Source: Anaerolineae bacterium
Lineage (GTDB): Bacteria; Chloroflexota; Anaerolineae; Anaerolineales; Anaerolineaceae
Direction: 5' to 3'
Assembly (NCBI GenBank): GCA_013314735.1
Contig: JABUFD010000001.1
Location: forward strand, 310,001-374,000
DNA: 64,000 nt
Shown piece after piece: positions 34,064-43,425 of the stretch (its first letter is position 1; every line of letters begins with the position of its first letter). The notes beneath the pieces were generated by a model that did not search any database, was not told the DNA's origin, and saw nothing but the letters and a program-made list of their open reading frames with translations. A program made the position numbers and the translations under genes.

Positions 34064-36064
34064 GTGAAAAAGTTTTATTATGTTTTGTCCGTATTGATGG
34101 TCATCGCGATGCTTTTTGCCGCCTGCCAAAAGCCCGCTGAGACCGAAACCGCAGAAGAGGTGACCGCTGAGGAAACCACTGCGGAAGAAACCACAGCCGA
34201 AGAAGCTGAGGAAGCTCCCGAAGTAGAGGCCCCGAGCGCCTACCAGGAAGCCCCGATGCTGGCTGAAAAGGTTGCCGCTGGCGAATTGCCCCCCGTGGAA
34301 GAACGCCTGCCCGTGAACCCCTTCATTGTGGGTCCTGGCGTCCTGATCGTTGAAGGCGATATGCCCAACTGGCAGTCTGGTATTTATGGTGGCGAGCTGC
34401 AGATGGCCCACCGCGGCGATTTCCCGCCTGATGTCTTCATTGGTTCCAACGAAGGCTACCTGGCTGGCGCCGGTATTGGTATTGAAGGCGTGCAAGGGAA
34501 TGTGTTCGAGAGCTTCGACGTGAGCGAAGACGCCCGCACCTTCACCTTCAAAATGCGCGAAGGCCTCAAATGGTCTGACGGCGAACCTGTCACCCGCGAA
34601 GACGTTGAATTTGCGTGGAACGATGTGCTCAACAACAAAGAGCTGTTCCCCTCTGGCGTTCCGGGCAACTGGGTTTCTCCTGTGACCAAGAATGCCGCCA
34701 CCCTCGAATTCGTGGATGACTGGACCTTCACCATGACCTTCGACGATCCCTACGGCTCCCTCGTGGTTGTGATGGCGATCAAAGGCTGGGTTGGTTACAC
34801 CGACCTGGTCAAGCCCGCCCACTTCCTAAAGGAATTCCACAAGGATTACGCCGATGAAGCCGAACTGGTTGAGAAAATCGAAGCGGCTGGCTACACCGGC
34901 ATCGAGAGCTGGATCAACCTCTTCAACCAGAAGGACATCACCAACTGGGAAGCCCACCTCGAAGATGCAATCCCCTTCCCGCGCCTGTACCCGTGGATTT
35001 TGGTCGAAATGACTGAAGGCGCCCTGGTGTACGAACGCAACCCCTACTACTACAAAGTGGATGTGGAAGGCAAGCAGCTGCCCTATATTGACCGGATCGT
35101 GACCGCCCGTGTGGATGACGTTGAAATGGTCAACATGCGCGCCATCGCCGGCCAGGTGGACTTCACCCGTGAAAGCCCCGACATTCAGCAGATTTCTGTT
35201 TACAAAGAGCAGGAAGAAGCCGGCAATTTCACCGCCTACATTTTTGACAACCATGTGAACCCCGCCCTGATTGGTTTCAACTTCGAAGCCAAAGACGAGG
35301 CCTTCAAAGAGGTTGCCAATGACCTGCGCTTCCGCCAGGCTCTGAACCATGCCATCGACCGCGAAGAGATCAACCAGACCGTTTACTTCGGCCTTGCGTA
35401 TCCCTCCATCGCCACCCCGTCGGATGAATCCGTGTATGATGTCGAAAAAGCCAACGCCCTGCTCGATGAAATGGGCATGACCGAACGCGACGCCAACGGC
35501 TTCCGCAAGACCCCGTCCGGCAAGGAACTGCTGGTCTACATCGAACAGGCTGAATACCTGGCCGAGCACACCACCATCTGCGAACTGCTGGTCGAATACT
35601 GGGCAGAAATCGGCATCAATGCCAAGATGGAAATCATTTCCTCTGACCTGCTGAACGAACGCTCAGCGAACTCAGAAACCATGGTTACCATCGGTTGGGC
35701 GCACGTACCGCTGTGGTCTACCAATGGTTGGAATGACTGGGAACCCAGCACTGCAGAGTGGAGCCGCTGGGCCAACACGCAGGACGAATTCGAAGGAATC
35801 GAACCCCCCGCCGAAGCCAAGGAACTGTGGGAGCTGTTTGAACAGCGTGCCACCATGCCTACCGGTTCTCCTGAAGAGCAGGCTCTGTTCCAGAAGATGC
35901 TTGAGAACTACAACCAGTACCTGTGGCGCATTTCCCTCTTCACCGGGATTAACCCGCTGATCATTTCCAAAGATCTGTGCAACATTCCGGAAAAGGGTAT
36001 CGCGATCGCTACCGACTACTCGATGGAACAGTTCTTCTTCTGCGAAGGTTCCGGCCGCAATTAA
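34064..36064 (+). CDS. Family-5 extracellular solute-binding lipoprotein (ABC operon 2)
   Basis: Binding protein of the second Opp/Dpp-type importer, 666 residues. Signal MKKFYYVLSVLMVIAM, lipobox LFAAC (Cys about 21), then a Glu/Thr/Ala linker (about 25-50). SBP_bac_5 signatures include FKMREGLKWSDGEPVTRED. It starts with GTG, preceded by GAAAGGAGTCAG, the same leader as operon 1. The two binding proteins are clearly homologous along their length yet well diverged, so they probably bind different but related ligands. Codon choice (CGC, GGC, AAC rich) is more biased than in copy 1, which suggests high expression. Confidence 0.93.
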   Translation: MKKFYYVLSVLMVIAMLFAACQKPAETETAEEVTAEETTAEETTAEEAEEAPEVEAPSAYQEAPMLAEKVAAGELPPVEERLPVNPFIVGPGVLIVEGDMPNWQSGIYGGELQMAHRGDFPPDVFIGSNEGYLAGAGIGIEGVQGNVFESFDVSEDARTFTFKMREGLKWSDGEPVTREDVEFAWNDVLNNKELFPSGVPGNWVSPVTKNAATLEFVDDWTFTMTFDDPYGSLVVVMAIKGWVGYTDLVKPAHFLKEFHKDYADEAELVEKIEAAGYTGIESWINLFNQKDITNWEAHLEDAIPFPRLYPWILVEMTEGALVYERNPYYYKVDVEGKQLPYIDRIVTARVDDVEMVNMRAIAGQVDFTRESPDIQQISVYKEQEEAGNFTAYIFDNHVNPALIGFNFEAKDEAFKEVANDLRFRQALNHAIDREEINQTVYFGLAYPSIATPSDESVYDVEKANALLDEMGMTERDANGFRKTPSGKELLVYIEQAEYLAEHTTICELLVEYWAEIGINAKMEIISSDLLNERSANSETMVTIGWAHVPLWSTNGWNDWEPSTAEWSRWANTQDEFEGIEPPAEAKELWELFEQRATMPTGSPEEQALFQKMLENYNQYLWRISLFTGINPLIISKDLCNIPEKGIAIATDYSMEQFFFCEGSGRN

Positions 36065-36101
36065 TCTGCAACTCTGAGCAATCAGATACAAACCAATGAA
36101 A

Positions 36102-36132
36102 ACGGTGGGGATGGGGTATCCCTCCCCACCGT
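36102..36132 (+). other. Intercistronic hairpin between binding-protein and permease genes (operon 2)
   Basis: Perfect ten-base stem ACGGTGGGGA/TCCCCACCGT with an 11-base loop and no T run, in the same place as the hairpin at 2473 but with a different sequence. Conservation of position and not of sequence suggests selection for an RNA structure that protects the binding-protein message. Confidence 0.6.
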
Positions 36133-36227
36133 AACATTGATAGCCAAATACACAAATAGGGAACAGGGAGTTTGGAGCAGTCATTCCGATTGCTTTTCAC
36201 AAGAGATGAAATCCGGAGGCATACCCC

Positions 36228-37229
36228 ATGCTTAAATATGTATTACGCCGTTTATTAATGATGATTCCCATGCTTCTCCTGGTTTCGATGGTGGCCTTCA
36301 TCCTCATCGAATTACCCCCTGGAGACTTCATGACAACCAAGATTACCAACTGGCAGTTGTCCGGTTTGCAGGTCAGCCAGCAGGAAATCGATGCGATGAT
36401 CCGCCGTTTTGGTCTGGATCAGCCAATTCACATCCGCTATCTCACCTGGCTGCGACGCCTGGTGATTGACCAGGACCTGGGCATTTCGTTCGAATACCAG
36501 CGCCCGGTGGCGCAACTGATCAAAGAACGCCTGCCAGCAACCATGGCCCTGGCTTTTACTGCCTTGATTGCTTCGTGGTGCCTGGCGATCCCGATTGGAA
36601 TCTATTCTGCCACCCACCAGTATTCAGGTTTTGACTACGTATTCACCTTCATCGGCTTTGTCGGAATGGGCACGCCTGGCTTCCTGCTGGCGATGCTGCT
36701 GGCCTGGGTCAGTATCCGATACTTCAATTTTTCCCCGATTGGTTTGATGTCGATGAGTTTTATCGGGAAACCCTGGGATTGGGCGAAGATCGTGGATGTG
36801 CTCAAGCATGTCTGGTTCCCGATCCTGATCATGTCGATCGGCGGTGCTGGCGGTTTGATGCGCACCATGCGCAACAACCTGCTGGATGAAATGGGTAAGC
36901 AGTATGTGGTGACCGCCCGTGCCAAAGGTGTGAAACCCACCAAACTGCTGCTGAAATACCCGGTACGCCTGGCGATCAATCCTGTGATCGTTGGCACGGC
37001 TGGCATTTTGCCGCATCTGTTCACAGGCGAAGGCCTGATCGCGATTGTTTTGGGCCTCGATACAATTGGCCCATTGCTTCTGATGTCGGTCCAACAGCAG
37101 GACATGTATGTGGCTGGCAGTATTTTGACCATTCTGGGCGCTTTGATCATGCTCGGTAACTTCCTCTCGGATATTGTCCTTGCGGCAGTCGATCCGCGGG
37201 TGCGCCTGGGTGAAGGAGTGGTACGATGA
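36228..37229 (+). CDS. ABC transporter permease, DppB/OppB type (operon 2)
   Basis: 333 residues, same length as its paralogue at 2534. N-terminal membrane segment MMIPMLLLVSMVAFILIELP, the DppB phrase FGLDQPIHIRYLTW, and the EAA loop at QYVVTARAKGVKPTKLL. About six membrane segments. Ribosome site CCGGAGG upstream. The stop and the next start share ATGA. Protein similarity with copy 1 is high near the C-terminal core and lower around residues 35-60, outside the membrane. Confidence 0.93.
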   Translation: MLKYVLRRLLMMIPMLLLVSMVAFILIELPPGDFMTTKITNWQLSGLQVSQQEIDAMIRRFGLDQPIHIRYLTWLRRLVIDQDLGISFEYQRPVAQLIKERLPATMALAFTALIASWCLAIPIGIYSATHQYSGFDYVFTFIGFVGMGTPGFLLAMLLAWVSIRYFNFSPIGLMSMSFIGKPWDWAKIVDVLKHVWFPILIMSIGGAGGLMRTMRNNLLDEMGKQYVVTARAKGVKPTKLLLKYPVRLAINPVIVGTAGILPHLFTGEGLIAIVLGLDTIGPLLLMSVQQQDMYVAGSILTILGALIMLGNFLSDIVLAAVDPRVRLGEGVVR

Positions 37230-38413
37230 CAATCGATAAAGAAAAAAACATCCCTATTGAGGAAGAGGAAGTTCCGGTTGAGATATTGGAACAAATTTCC
37301 GCCCGGGATGAAAAAATTTATTATGCTTCCCAGGGCCAGTTAATTGCCTGGCGGTTTCAGCGCCACAAATTGGCGATGATCTCCCTTGTGATTCTGGTGA
37401 TCATGTACATCATGGCGATGGTGCCTGGCTTTTTTGCTCCCTATGGGAAAGACCAGCGTTTCAAAGGATATTCCTATGCCCCCATCTCCAAGATCCACCT
37501 GTTTGATGAGGAAGAAGGCTTTGTGGGGCCGTTTGTGTATGCCCTGACCCAGGAGATTGATCCGCAAACCTTTAAAAAGACCTTTGTTCCCAACGAAGAT
37601 GGTACCATTTACCGCATCAGCATGTTTGTGCGCGGGACTGAGTATAAAATTGTTGGGAATTGGACAAGTGATCTGCACCTGTTTGGTGTCAAGGGCCAGA
37701 ATGAGGGTGAGAATGTTGCCCCGATGTTCCTGTTCGGTACAGACCAGGTTGGACGCGATGTGTTCTCGCGTACCATTTACGGCAGCCAGATTTCCCTCAC
37801 CATCGGTTTGATTGGTGTGTTCATGAGCTTTATCTTCGGCATCACCCTCGGCGGTCTGGCGGGTTATGTGGGCGGCCTGTTTGACGCGGTGGTGCTGGTG
37901 ATCATCGACCTCTTGCAGACGATTCCGCAGCTGCCCTTATGGATGACATTATCTGCCGCCGTTCCGCGTGAAATTCCGGTGGTGCAGCGTTACTTCATGA
38001 TGACGGTCGTGCTTTCCTTCCTGGGCTGGACGGGCCTGGCGCGCGTGGTGCGTGGCCGCCTGCTGGCGATGCGGGAAGAAGATTTCGCCCTGGCCGCCAA
38101 AGGCGCCGGTGCCAGCAACTGGCGTATCGTGATGCGACACCTGATCCCCGGTTTCTCCAGCCATTTGATCGTGACAATCACCATCAATATCCCTGCGATG
38201 ATCCTGGGTGAGGTAGCGCTGGGCTTCCTGAGCCTGGGGATGCAGAAACCCGCGGTCAGCTGGGGGATTCTGCTGCAGGACGCGCAGAACATCGTTGCCA
38301 TTGCACATCAGCCATGGCTGATGATTCCTGCCCTGGTTGTGATCGTCACCGTCTTACTGTTCAACTTTGTCGGTGATGGCTTACGTGACGCCGCTGACCC
38401 GTTCGTCATGTAA
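37226..38413 (+). CDS. ABC transporter permease, DppC/OppC type with extended loop (operon 2)
   Basis: 395 residues with the same long extracytoplasmic insertion as copy 1 (about residues 75-165), ending in SDLHLFGVKGQN. The core motifs DQVGRDVFSRTIYG, GGLAGYVGGLFDAVVLVIID and REEDFALAAKGAGAS are present. DNA tracts around 37854-37930, 38025-38115 and 38205-38265 are almost the same as in copy 1, while the first third of the gene differs strongly. The N-terminus is acidic (NIPIEEEEVPVEI). Confidence 0.92.
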   Translation: MTIDKEKNIPIEEEEVPVEILEQISARDEKIYYASQGQLIAWRFQRHKLAMISLVILVIMYIMAMVPGFFAPYGKDQRFKGYSYAPISKIHLFDEEEGFVGPFVYALTQEIDPQTFKKTFVPNEDGTIYRISMFVRGTEYKIVGNWTSDLHLFGVKGQNEGENVAPMFLFGTDQVGRDVFSRTIYGSQISLTIGLIGVFMSFIFGITLGGLAGYVGGLFDAVVLVIIDLLQTIPQLPLWMTLSAAVPREIPVVQRYFMMTVVLSFLGWTGLARVVRGRLLAMREEDFALAAKGAGASNWRIVMRHLIPGFSSHLIVTITINIPAMILGEVALGFLSLGMQKPAVSWGILLQDAQNIVAIAHQPWLMIPALVVIVTVLLFNFVGDGLRDAADPFVM

Positions 38414-38424
38414 TGAGAAAGGAT

Positions 38425-40467
38425 AAAGAAGACATGGCAGAGAACAAGAACCAACTATTGGTGGAAGTGGACGATTTGAAGACGTACTTCCATTTACATG
38501 AAGGGACCGTGAAAGCGGTGGACGGGGTGAGCTTCAACCTGTACAAAGGGAAGACGCTGGGGGTGATCGGGGAAAGCGGATGCGGGAAATCAGTCACGTC
38601 GCAGTCGATCATGCGGCTGGTGCAAACCCCGCCGGGGAAGATCGAAGGCGGGCATATCTGGCTGTATCATTACAATGAAGACGGGAGCGTGAAAGACAAA
38701 GTCGACATCGCGGCGTTGAAACCGGAAAGCAAAGAACTGCGCGCGATCCGGTGGCGGGACGTGGCGATGATCTTTCAGGAACCGATGACCTCGATGAGCC
38801 CGGTGCACACGGTGTATGACCAGATCAACGAAGCGATGATGCTGCACCTGCCGGGGATCACGAAAGAAGAAACACGAGCGCGGACGATCGAACTGCTGCG
38901 GCGGGTGGGGATTCCACAGCACGAGAAGATGGCAGACGCGTACTCGTACCAGTTGAGCGGAGGGATGCGGCAGCGCGCGATGATCGCGATGGCGCTGTCA
39001 TGCAACCCCGGGCTGCTGATCGCGGACGAACCGACGACGGCGCTGGACGTGACCGTGGAAAGCCAGATACTGGAGTTGATCCGGGAACTGCAGGCGGAGT
39101 ACAACATGGGGATCATGTACATCAGCCACGACCTGGCGGTGGTGGCGGAGATGTCGGATGACATCATGGTGATGTACCTAGGGCAGGCGGTGGAGAAAGC
39201 GGACACGAACGAGATCTTCGACAACCCGCTGCACCCCTACACGCAGGCGCTGTGGCGGTCAATCCCGACCATAGACGGGTCGCTGGAGCGGCTGGATTCG
39301 ATCAAGGGGACCATCCCGAGCCCATACTACAAACATAGCGGGTGCCGATTCTACGGGCGGTGCGAAAAGCGGATCGAAGGGAAATGCGACGAGAGCTTCC
39401 CGGAACTGCTGGAAGTGAAACCGGGGCACCAGGTACGCTGCTTCTTGTATGAATGAGACAGCGGAGAGAAAGAGAACAGGAGAGCAAGTGAAGATGAATT
39501 CACAAGACATCATCCTCGATGTAAAAGGACTGAAGAAATACTTTCCGTTGAAGAGCGGGGGACTGTTCGGGAAAGTGCAGGGGTACATCAAAGCCGTGGA
39601 TGACGTGACGTTCTACGTGAAGCGCGGCGAAACGATCGGCGTGGTGGGGGAGAGCGGATGCGGGAAGACGACGTTGGGGCGGTGCATCAGCCTGCTGTAC
39701 GAACCGACGGCGGGAGACGTGAAAGTATACCTGGACGAAGGGGTACTGGACGTGGGGAACATGAACAAGGAAGAGACGAAGAAGTTCCGGCGGAACGTAC
39801 AGATGATCTTCCAGGACCCGTACGCGTCATTGAATCCGCGGATGACGGTGTTGAACATCGTGGGGGAATCGCTGCTGGTGAATGATGTGGCGAAGGGGGA
39901 CGAGATGGAACAGATGGTGGGGCAGATCGTGCAGAAGGTGGGGCTGAAGGTGGAACACCTGCGGCGCTACCCGCACAGCTTCTCCGGGGGGCAGCGGCAG
40001 CGGATCGGGATTGCGCGGGCGCTGGTGATCAACCCGCAGCTGGTGGTGGCGGATGAGCCGGTATCGGCGCTGGACGTATCGATCCAGGCGCAGATCCTGA
40101 ACCAGCTGAAAGACCTGCAGAAAGACTTTGGGCTGTCGTACATGTTCGTGTCGCACAACATGAGTGTGATCCGGTACATGAGTGACCGGATCATGGTGAT
40201 GTATGCGGGGAAACTGGTGGAGATGGCACCGCGGGAAGTATTGCTGAACCATCCGCGGCACCCGTATACGGAGTTGCTGCTGTCGGCGGTGCCGCGGGTA
40301 TCGCGGCGGGGGAGCTTCCGGCTGGTGACACCGGGGGAACCGCCGGACCTGTTGAACCTGCCACAGGGGTGCGTGTTCAACCCGCGCTGCAAGTACGCGA
40401 AGGAAGTGTGCAAAGAGGTGGCACCGAGCCTGGTACAGGTGGGGCCGGATCATTTTGTGCGCTGCCA
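38425..40467 (+). repeat. 2,043-bp direct repeat, copy 2 (two ABC ATPase genes)
   Basis: Second copy of the segment at 4718-6760, offset by 33,707 bases. Sequence outside both ends is different, so both copies are embedded in their own operons and are not the result of a simple read-assembly error within one locus. Confidence 0.9.
38434..39456 (+). CDS. ABC transporter ATP-binding protein, DppD/OppD type (operon 2)
   Basis: 340 residues, identical to the product of the gene at 4727, with Walker A GESGCGKS, signature LSGGMRQRAMIAMAL, Walker B LLIADEPTTALDVT and the C-terminal Cys-rich tail. The ATG follows AAAGGATAAAGAAGAC; a start at 38413 would add seven residues and overlap the permease stop. 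Because the ATPases are the same, the subunits of both importers must be interchangeable, and ligand choice rests on binding proteins and permeases. Confidence 0.95.
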   Translation: MAENKNQLLVEVDDLKTYFHLHEGTVKAVDGVSFNLYKGKTLGVIGESGCGKSVTSQSIMRLVQTPPGKIEGGHIWLYHYNEDGSVKDKVDIAALKPESKELRAIRWRDVAMIFQEPMTSMSPVHTVYDQINEAMMLHLPGITKEETRARTIELLRRVGIPQHEKMADAYSYQLSGGMRQRAMIAMALSCNPGLLIADEPTTALDVTVESQILELIRELQAEYNMGIMYISHDLAVVAEMSDDIMVMYLGQAVEKADTNEIFDNPLHPYTQALWRSIPTIDGSLERLDSIKGTIPSPYYKHSGCRFYGRCEKRIEGKCDESFPELLEVKPGHQVRCFLYE

Positions 40468-40501
40468 TACGTTGGATGAATTTGAACTGAAGGGGATTTA
40501 A
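39494..40501 (+). CDS. ABC transporter ATP-binding protein, DppF/OppF type (operon 2)
   Basis: 335 residues, the same as the protein at 5787 up to VRCH; the last ten residues differ (ending TLDEFELKGI). Walker A GESGCGKTT, Q-loop MIFQDPYASLNPRM, signature FSGGQRQRIGIARAL, Walker B LVVADEPVSALDVS. The stop codon lies inside the loop region of the terminator that ends the operon. Confidence 0.94.
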   Translation: MNSQDIILDVKGLKKYFPLKSGGLFGKVQGYIKAVDDVTFYVKRGETIGVVGESGCGKTTLGRCISLLYEPTAGDVKVYLDEGVLDVGNMNKEETKKFRRNVQMIFQDPYASLNPRMTVLNIVGESLLVNDVAKGDEMEQMVGQIVQKVGLKVEHLRRYPHSFSGGQRQRIGIARALVINPQLVVADEPVSALDVSIQAQILNQLKDLQKDFGLSYMFVSHNMSVIRYMSDRIMVMYAGKLVEMAPREVLLNHPRHPYTELLLSAVPRVSRRGSFRLVTPGEPPDLLNLPQGCVFNPRCKYAKEVCKEVAPSLVQVGPDHFVRCHTLDEFELKGI

Positions 40502-40517
40502 TCCCCTTCAGTTTCCA
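40485..40517 (+). terminator. Rho-independent terminator overlapping the operon 2 stop codon
   Basis: Perfect 13-base stem AACTGAAGGGGAT/ATCCCCTTCAGTT with a three-base loop, followed by TTTC. The loop contains part of the TAA stop codon of the last ATPase gene. Confidence 0.85.
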
Positions 40518-40597
40518 CCCATCGCTGCATTCCGTTGGATTGGAATGAATCTTTATCGGTATCGTTAGGTTTGTTCGGCGAATTTGGTTCACTTTCG

Positions 40598-40622
40598 CAG
40601 TCACACTTTTCAGATGTGATTG
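40598..40622. promoter_or_regulatory. Inverted repeat upstream of the rhamnosidase gene
   Basis: CAGTCACA and TGTGATTG, seven of eight bases matching, nine bases apart, 35 bases before the GH78 start. The half-sites face the opposite way from a CRP site. Possible operator for a local sugar regulator. Confidence 0.35.
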
Positions 40623-40657
40623 AAGTGTTAATGCGCCTGGTGAACAAAGGACTGTGA

Positions 40658-43414
40658 ATGAAACTGCAGGCAATTGATTTGCGATGTGATGATCGGCGAA
40701 ACCCACTCGGTGTGGAGCGAAATACTCCACACCTGAGTTGGGTATGCCAATCCTCGAAGCGCGGTGAACAACAGATTGCTTATCAGATTCTGGTCGCTTC
40801 AGATCCGGAGAACCTGACAGAAGAAAAAGCTGACTTTTGGAATAGTGGGAGGGTTGATTCCAACCAGACCTACGGCATTCCATATAATGGGAAACCGTTA
40901 TCGTCCATGTCGTTGGTGTATTGGACAGTACGTGTGTGGGGTCGGGATGGACGTGAAAGCAACTGGGCACAGCCTGCGCAATGGGGAATGGGAATTCTAT
41001 CGGTGCGGGAATGGTCTGCTGACTGGATTGGTGCGGTGGATGAATCCGAGGCATTACTCCCGCCCGGACGGAAGTATCATCTTCACCGAATTGGTGATAC
41101 ACCGGATGATCCATGGGTAAAAGTAAATCCGCTGGCAAAAGCCAGTATCGAGGTGCGGAAGGAAATATTCATTTCTGATGGCCTGGAACGGGCGGCGGTG
41201 TACATCTGCGGCCTGGGCGCATTTGAGTTGTATATGAATGGCAGCCGTATCGGGACCGATGTGTTATCTCCCGCATGGACCGATTACGATCATCGCTGCC
41301 AGTACCTGACATTTGATGTCACCAGGCAGGTACTGGCGGGCAGGAATGTGGTTGGTGTCGTTCTGGGTAACAGCATGTACAATGTGGTGGGGGGGCGTTA
41401 CAGCAAGTTCGTCGGTTCGTATGGACCGCCGAAGATGATCCTCCAGATGGCCCTCACCTATGACGATGGCCGATTGGAAATGTTTGTCAGCGATTCATCC
41501 TGGCATTGGCGGAAAAGCCCTACCACGTTCAATTGCATATTTGGCGGAGAGGATTACGATGCCCGGTTGGAGGATAGTGCATGGCTGGATACCGGCGGTG
41601 ATCTCTCACAGTGGCAGCCAGTAAAAGTGGTGCAGCCGCCTGCTGGCAAGTTAACTTCGGAACGGATTGAGCCCCGAACCGTGCTGCGAGAAGTGAAGCC
41701 TGTCATGGTGACCGAACCGGCCCCGGGTGTACTCGTGTATGATCTGGGTGAGAATATTGCTGGCCGGATGCGGATTGGGATATCGGGTGAACGCGGCACG
41801 TCCATTCGGATGCTGCCTGGTGAGATGGTTAATAACCGGGGTTTCGTCAATCAGCGCAATATGACCAGTGGCAGGGACGATTGGACGATCGAGTTCAATT
41901 ACGTCGTTGGCGGAAAGAATGGACGGGAGACCTGGGCTCCTCGCTTTTCGTATACTGGTTTCCGGTACATTCAGGTGGAATATCAACCTGCGCTGCCGGG
42001 TGGCAGCCTGCCAATACTGCACGAGTTGGTCGGGGAAGTGGTTGGTCTAAATATTGACCAGGCAGGTATGTTCAATTGTTCTTGCGACAACATTCGCAGT
42101 ATCTATCGCCTCGTCTTTAATGCCATGGTCAGCAATCTGCAAAGCGTTGCAACAGATTGTCCGCACCGTGAAAAATTGGGTTGGCTTGAACAGCTGTACC
42201 TGATGGGGCCTTCGCTGCTGTACCAATTTGATCTTCGGAATTTTTTGCGGAAAGCATTGGTCGATATGCGCGATGCGCAGCAAGAACAGGGGTTGGTACC
42301 GGATATTGCGCCAGAGTATGTGATCTTCGAAGATGGTTTTCGTGATTCACCGGAATGGGGATCAGCGGTGATCCAATCTGCGTGGCAGTATTATCAGCAC
42401 TACCCCAATCTGGCATTGTTGAGAAAACATTACCGCGCCATGCGGCGCTACCTGGATTACCTGACGAGTAAAAGCAAGGATGGAATCATCAGTCATGGAC
42501 TGGGTGACTGGTATGACTTTGGCCCTGGGGCATTTGGCAGTTCACAGCTGACTTCGAGCGGAATCACAGCAACCCTGGTCTATTACGAAAATGTGAAAAT
42601 CCTGGCGAAGGTAGCGAGATTGCTCGAACGTGACCAGGAAGCGGATGAGTTGGAACAACTGGCGATGACCGTTCGGGAACAATTTAACCGGACTTTTCTC
42701 TCGAAAGAAAGAAACCATTATGACCGCAACAGCCAGACAGCCAACGCAATGTCGTTGACAACTGGTGTGATACCTGTAGAATATCGCAATGCGGTGTCCG
42801 AGCAGTTATTGCTGGATCTCCAGAAGCGCAAATACCAGGTTACAGCCGGTGATGTAGGGCATGTTTATGTCCTGCGTGCGCTGACAGAAATGAATCGCCA
42901 TGATGTTGCTTTACAGGCTATCCGGCGGGTTGAGGGGTTCGGTTATCTCCATCAACTACAGATGGGGGCGACCACCCTGACGGAAGCATGGGATGCTTCA
43001 GAATTGTCATCCCATAATCATATGATGCTGGGACACGCGATGGAGTGGTTCTATGCTGTATTGGGTGGGTTGCGGTTCGATGAACGCTTTCCTGATACCC
43101 ACCAATTTATTGTCAGCCCGGAACCGGTATTGGATATTGAGTGGGCCTCTGTGCAGCATAACAGTGTATTCGGAATGATTCAAATTCAGTGGGCTTTACA
43201 GGATGGGGTGTTCTCACTCGAATTAACGGTACCCATCAACACGTCTGCCCTGGTGTACCTGCCGGTGGAATCTCCCCGGTTTGTGAAAGAGAGCGGTATT
43301 TCGGTATATGAAATTCCAGGATCGCGATTTGTAACAACAGAAAATGGCAAATGTATTTTTGAGGTTCAATCCGGCCAGTATGAATTCAGCATGGATTGGC
43401 ACGATAAGGAATAG
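40658..43414 (+). CDS. Alpha-L-rhamnosidase, glycoside hydrolase family 78
   Basis: Removes terminal alpha-L-rhamnose with inversion. The 918 residues begin with the beta-sandwich typical of the family (CDDRRNPLGVERNTPHLSW, then AYQILVASDPENL). A carbohydrate-binding-like domain (about 160-350, FELYMNGSRIGTDVLSPAW) comes next. The (alpha/alpha)6 catalytic barrel follows, with TDCPHREKLGWLEQLYL (about 503-519), HGLGDWYDFG and TTLTEAWDASELSSHNH (about 770-786), which supply the acidic catalytic residues. No signal peptide, so it is cytoplasmic and acts after import. A small membrane protein gene follows 11 bases downstream. The ABC operon just upstream is a natural source of its substrate. Confidence 0.93.
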   Translation: MKLQAIDLRCDDRRNPLGVERNTPHLSWVCQSSKRGEQQIAYQILVASDPENLTEEKADFWNSGRVDSNQTYGIPYNGKPLSSMSLVYWTVRVWGRDGRESNWAQPAQWGMGILSVREWSADWIGAVDESEALLPPGRKYHLHRIGDTPDDPWVKVNPLAKASIEVRKEIFISDGLERAAVYICGLGAFELYMNGSRIGTDVLSPAWTDYDHRCQYLTFDVTRQVLAGRNVVGVVLGNSMYNVVGGRYSKFVGSYGPPKMILQMALTYDDGRLEMFVSDSSWHWRKSPTTFNCIFGGEDYDARLEDSAWLDTGGDLSQWQPVKVVQPPAGKLTSERIEPRTVLREVKPVMVTEPAPGVLVYDLGENIAGRMRIGISGERGTSIRMLPGEMVNNRGFVNQRNMTSGRDDWTIEFNYVVGGKNGRETWAPRFSYTGFRYIQVEYQPALPGGSLPILHELVGEVVGLNIDQAGMFNCSCDNIRSIYRLVFNAMVSNLQSVATDCPHREKLGWLEQLYLMGPSLLYQFDLRNFLRKALVDMRDAQQEQGLVPDIAPEYVIFEDGFRDSPEWGSAVIQSAWQYYQHYPNLALLRKHYRAMRRYLDYLTSKSKDGIISHGLGDWYDFGPGAFGSSQLTSSGITATLVYYENVKILAKVARLLERDQEADELEQLAMTVREQFNRTFLSKERNHYDRNSQTANAMSLTTGVIPVEYRNAVSEQLLLDLQKRKYQVTAGDVGHVYVLRALTEMNRHDVALQAIRRVEGFGYLHQLQMGATTLTEAWDASELSSHNHMMLGHAMEWFYAVLGGLRFDERFPDTHQFIVSPEPVLDIEWASVQHNSVFGMIQIQWALQDGVFSLELTVPINTSALVYLPVESPRFVKESGISVYEIPGSRFVTTENGKCIFEVQSGQYEFSMDWHDKE

Positions 43415-43425
43415 GAGAGGAATTG

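Noticed and set aside
4718-40467. Mobile element carrying the duplicated ATPase block
   Set aside because: No transposase, terminal inverted repeats or target-site duplications were seen at either end of the 2,043-bp repeats.
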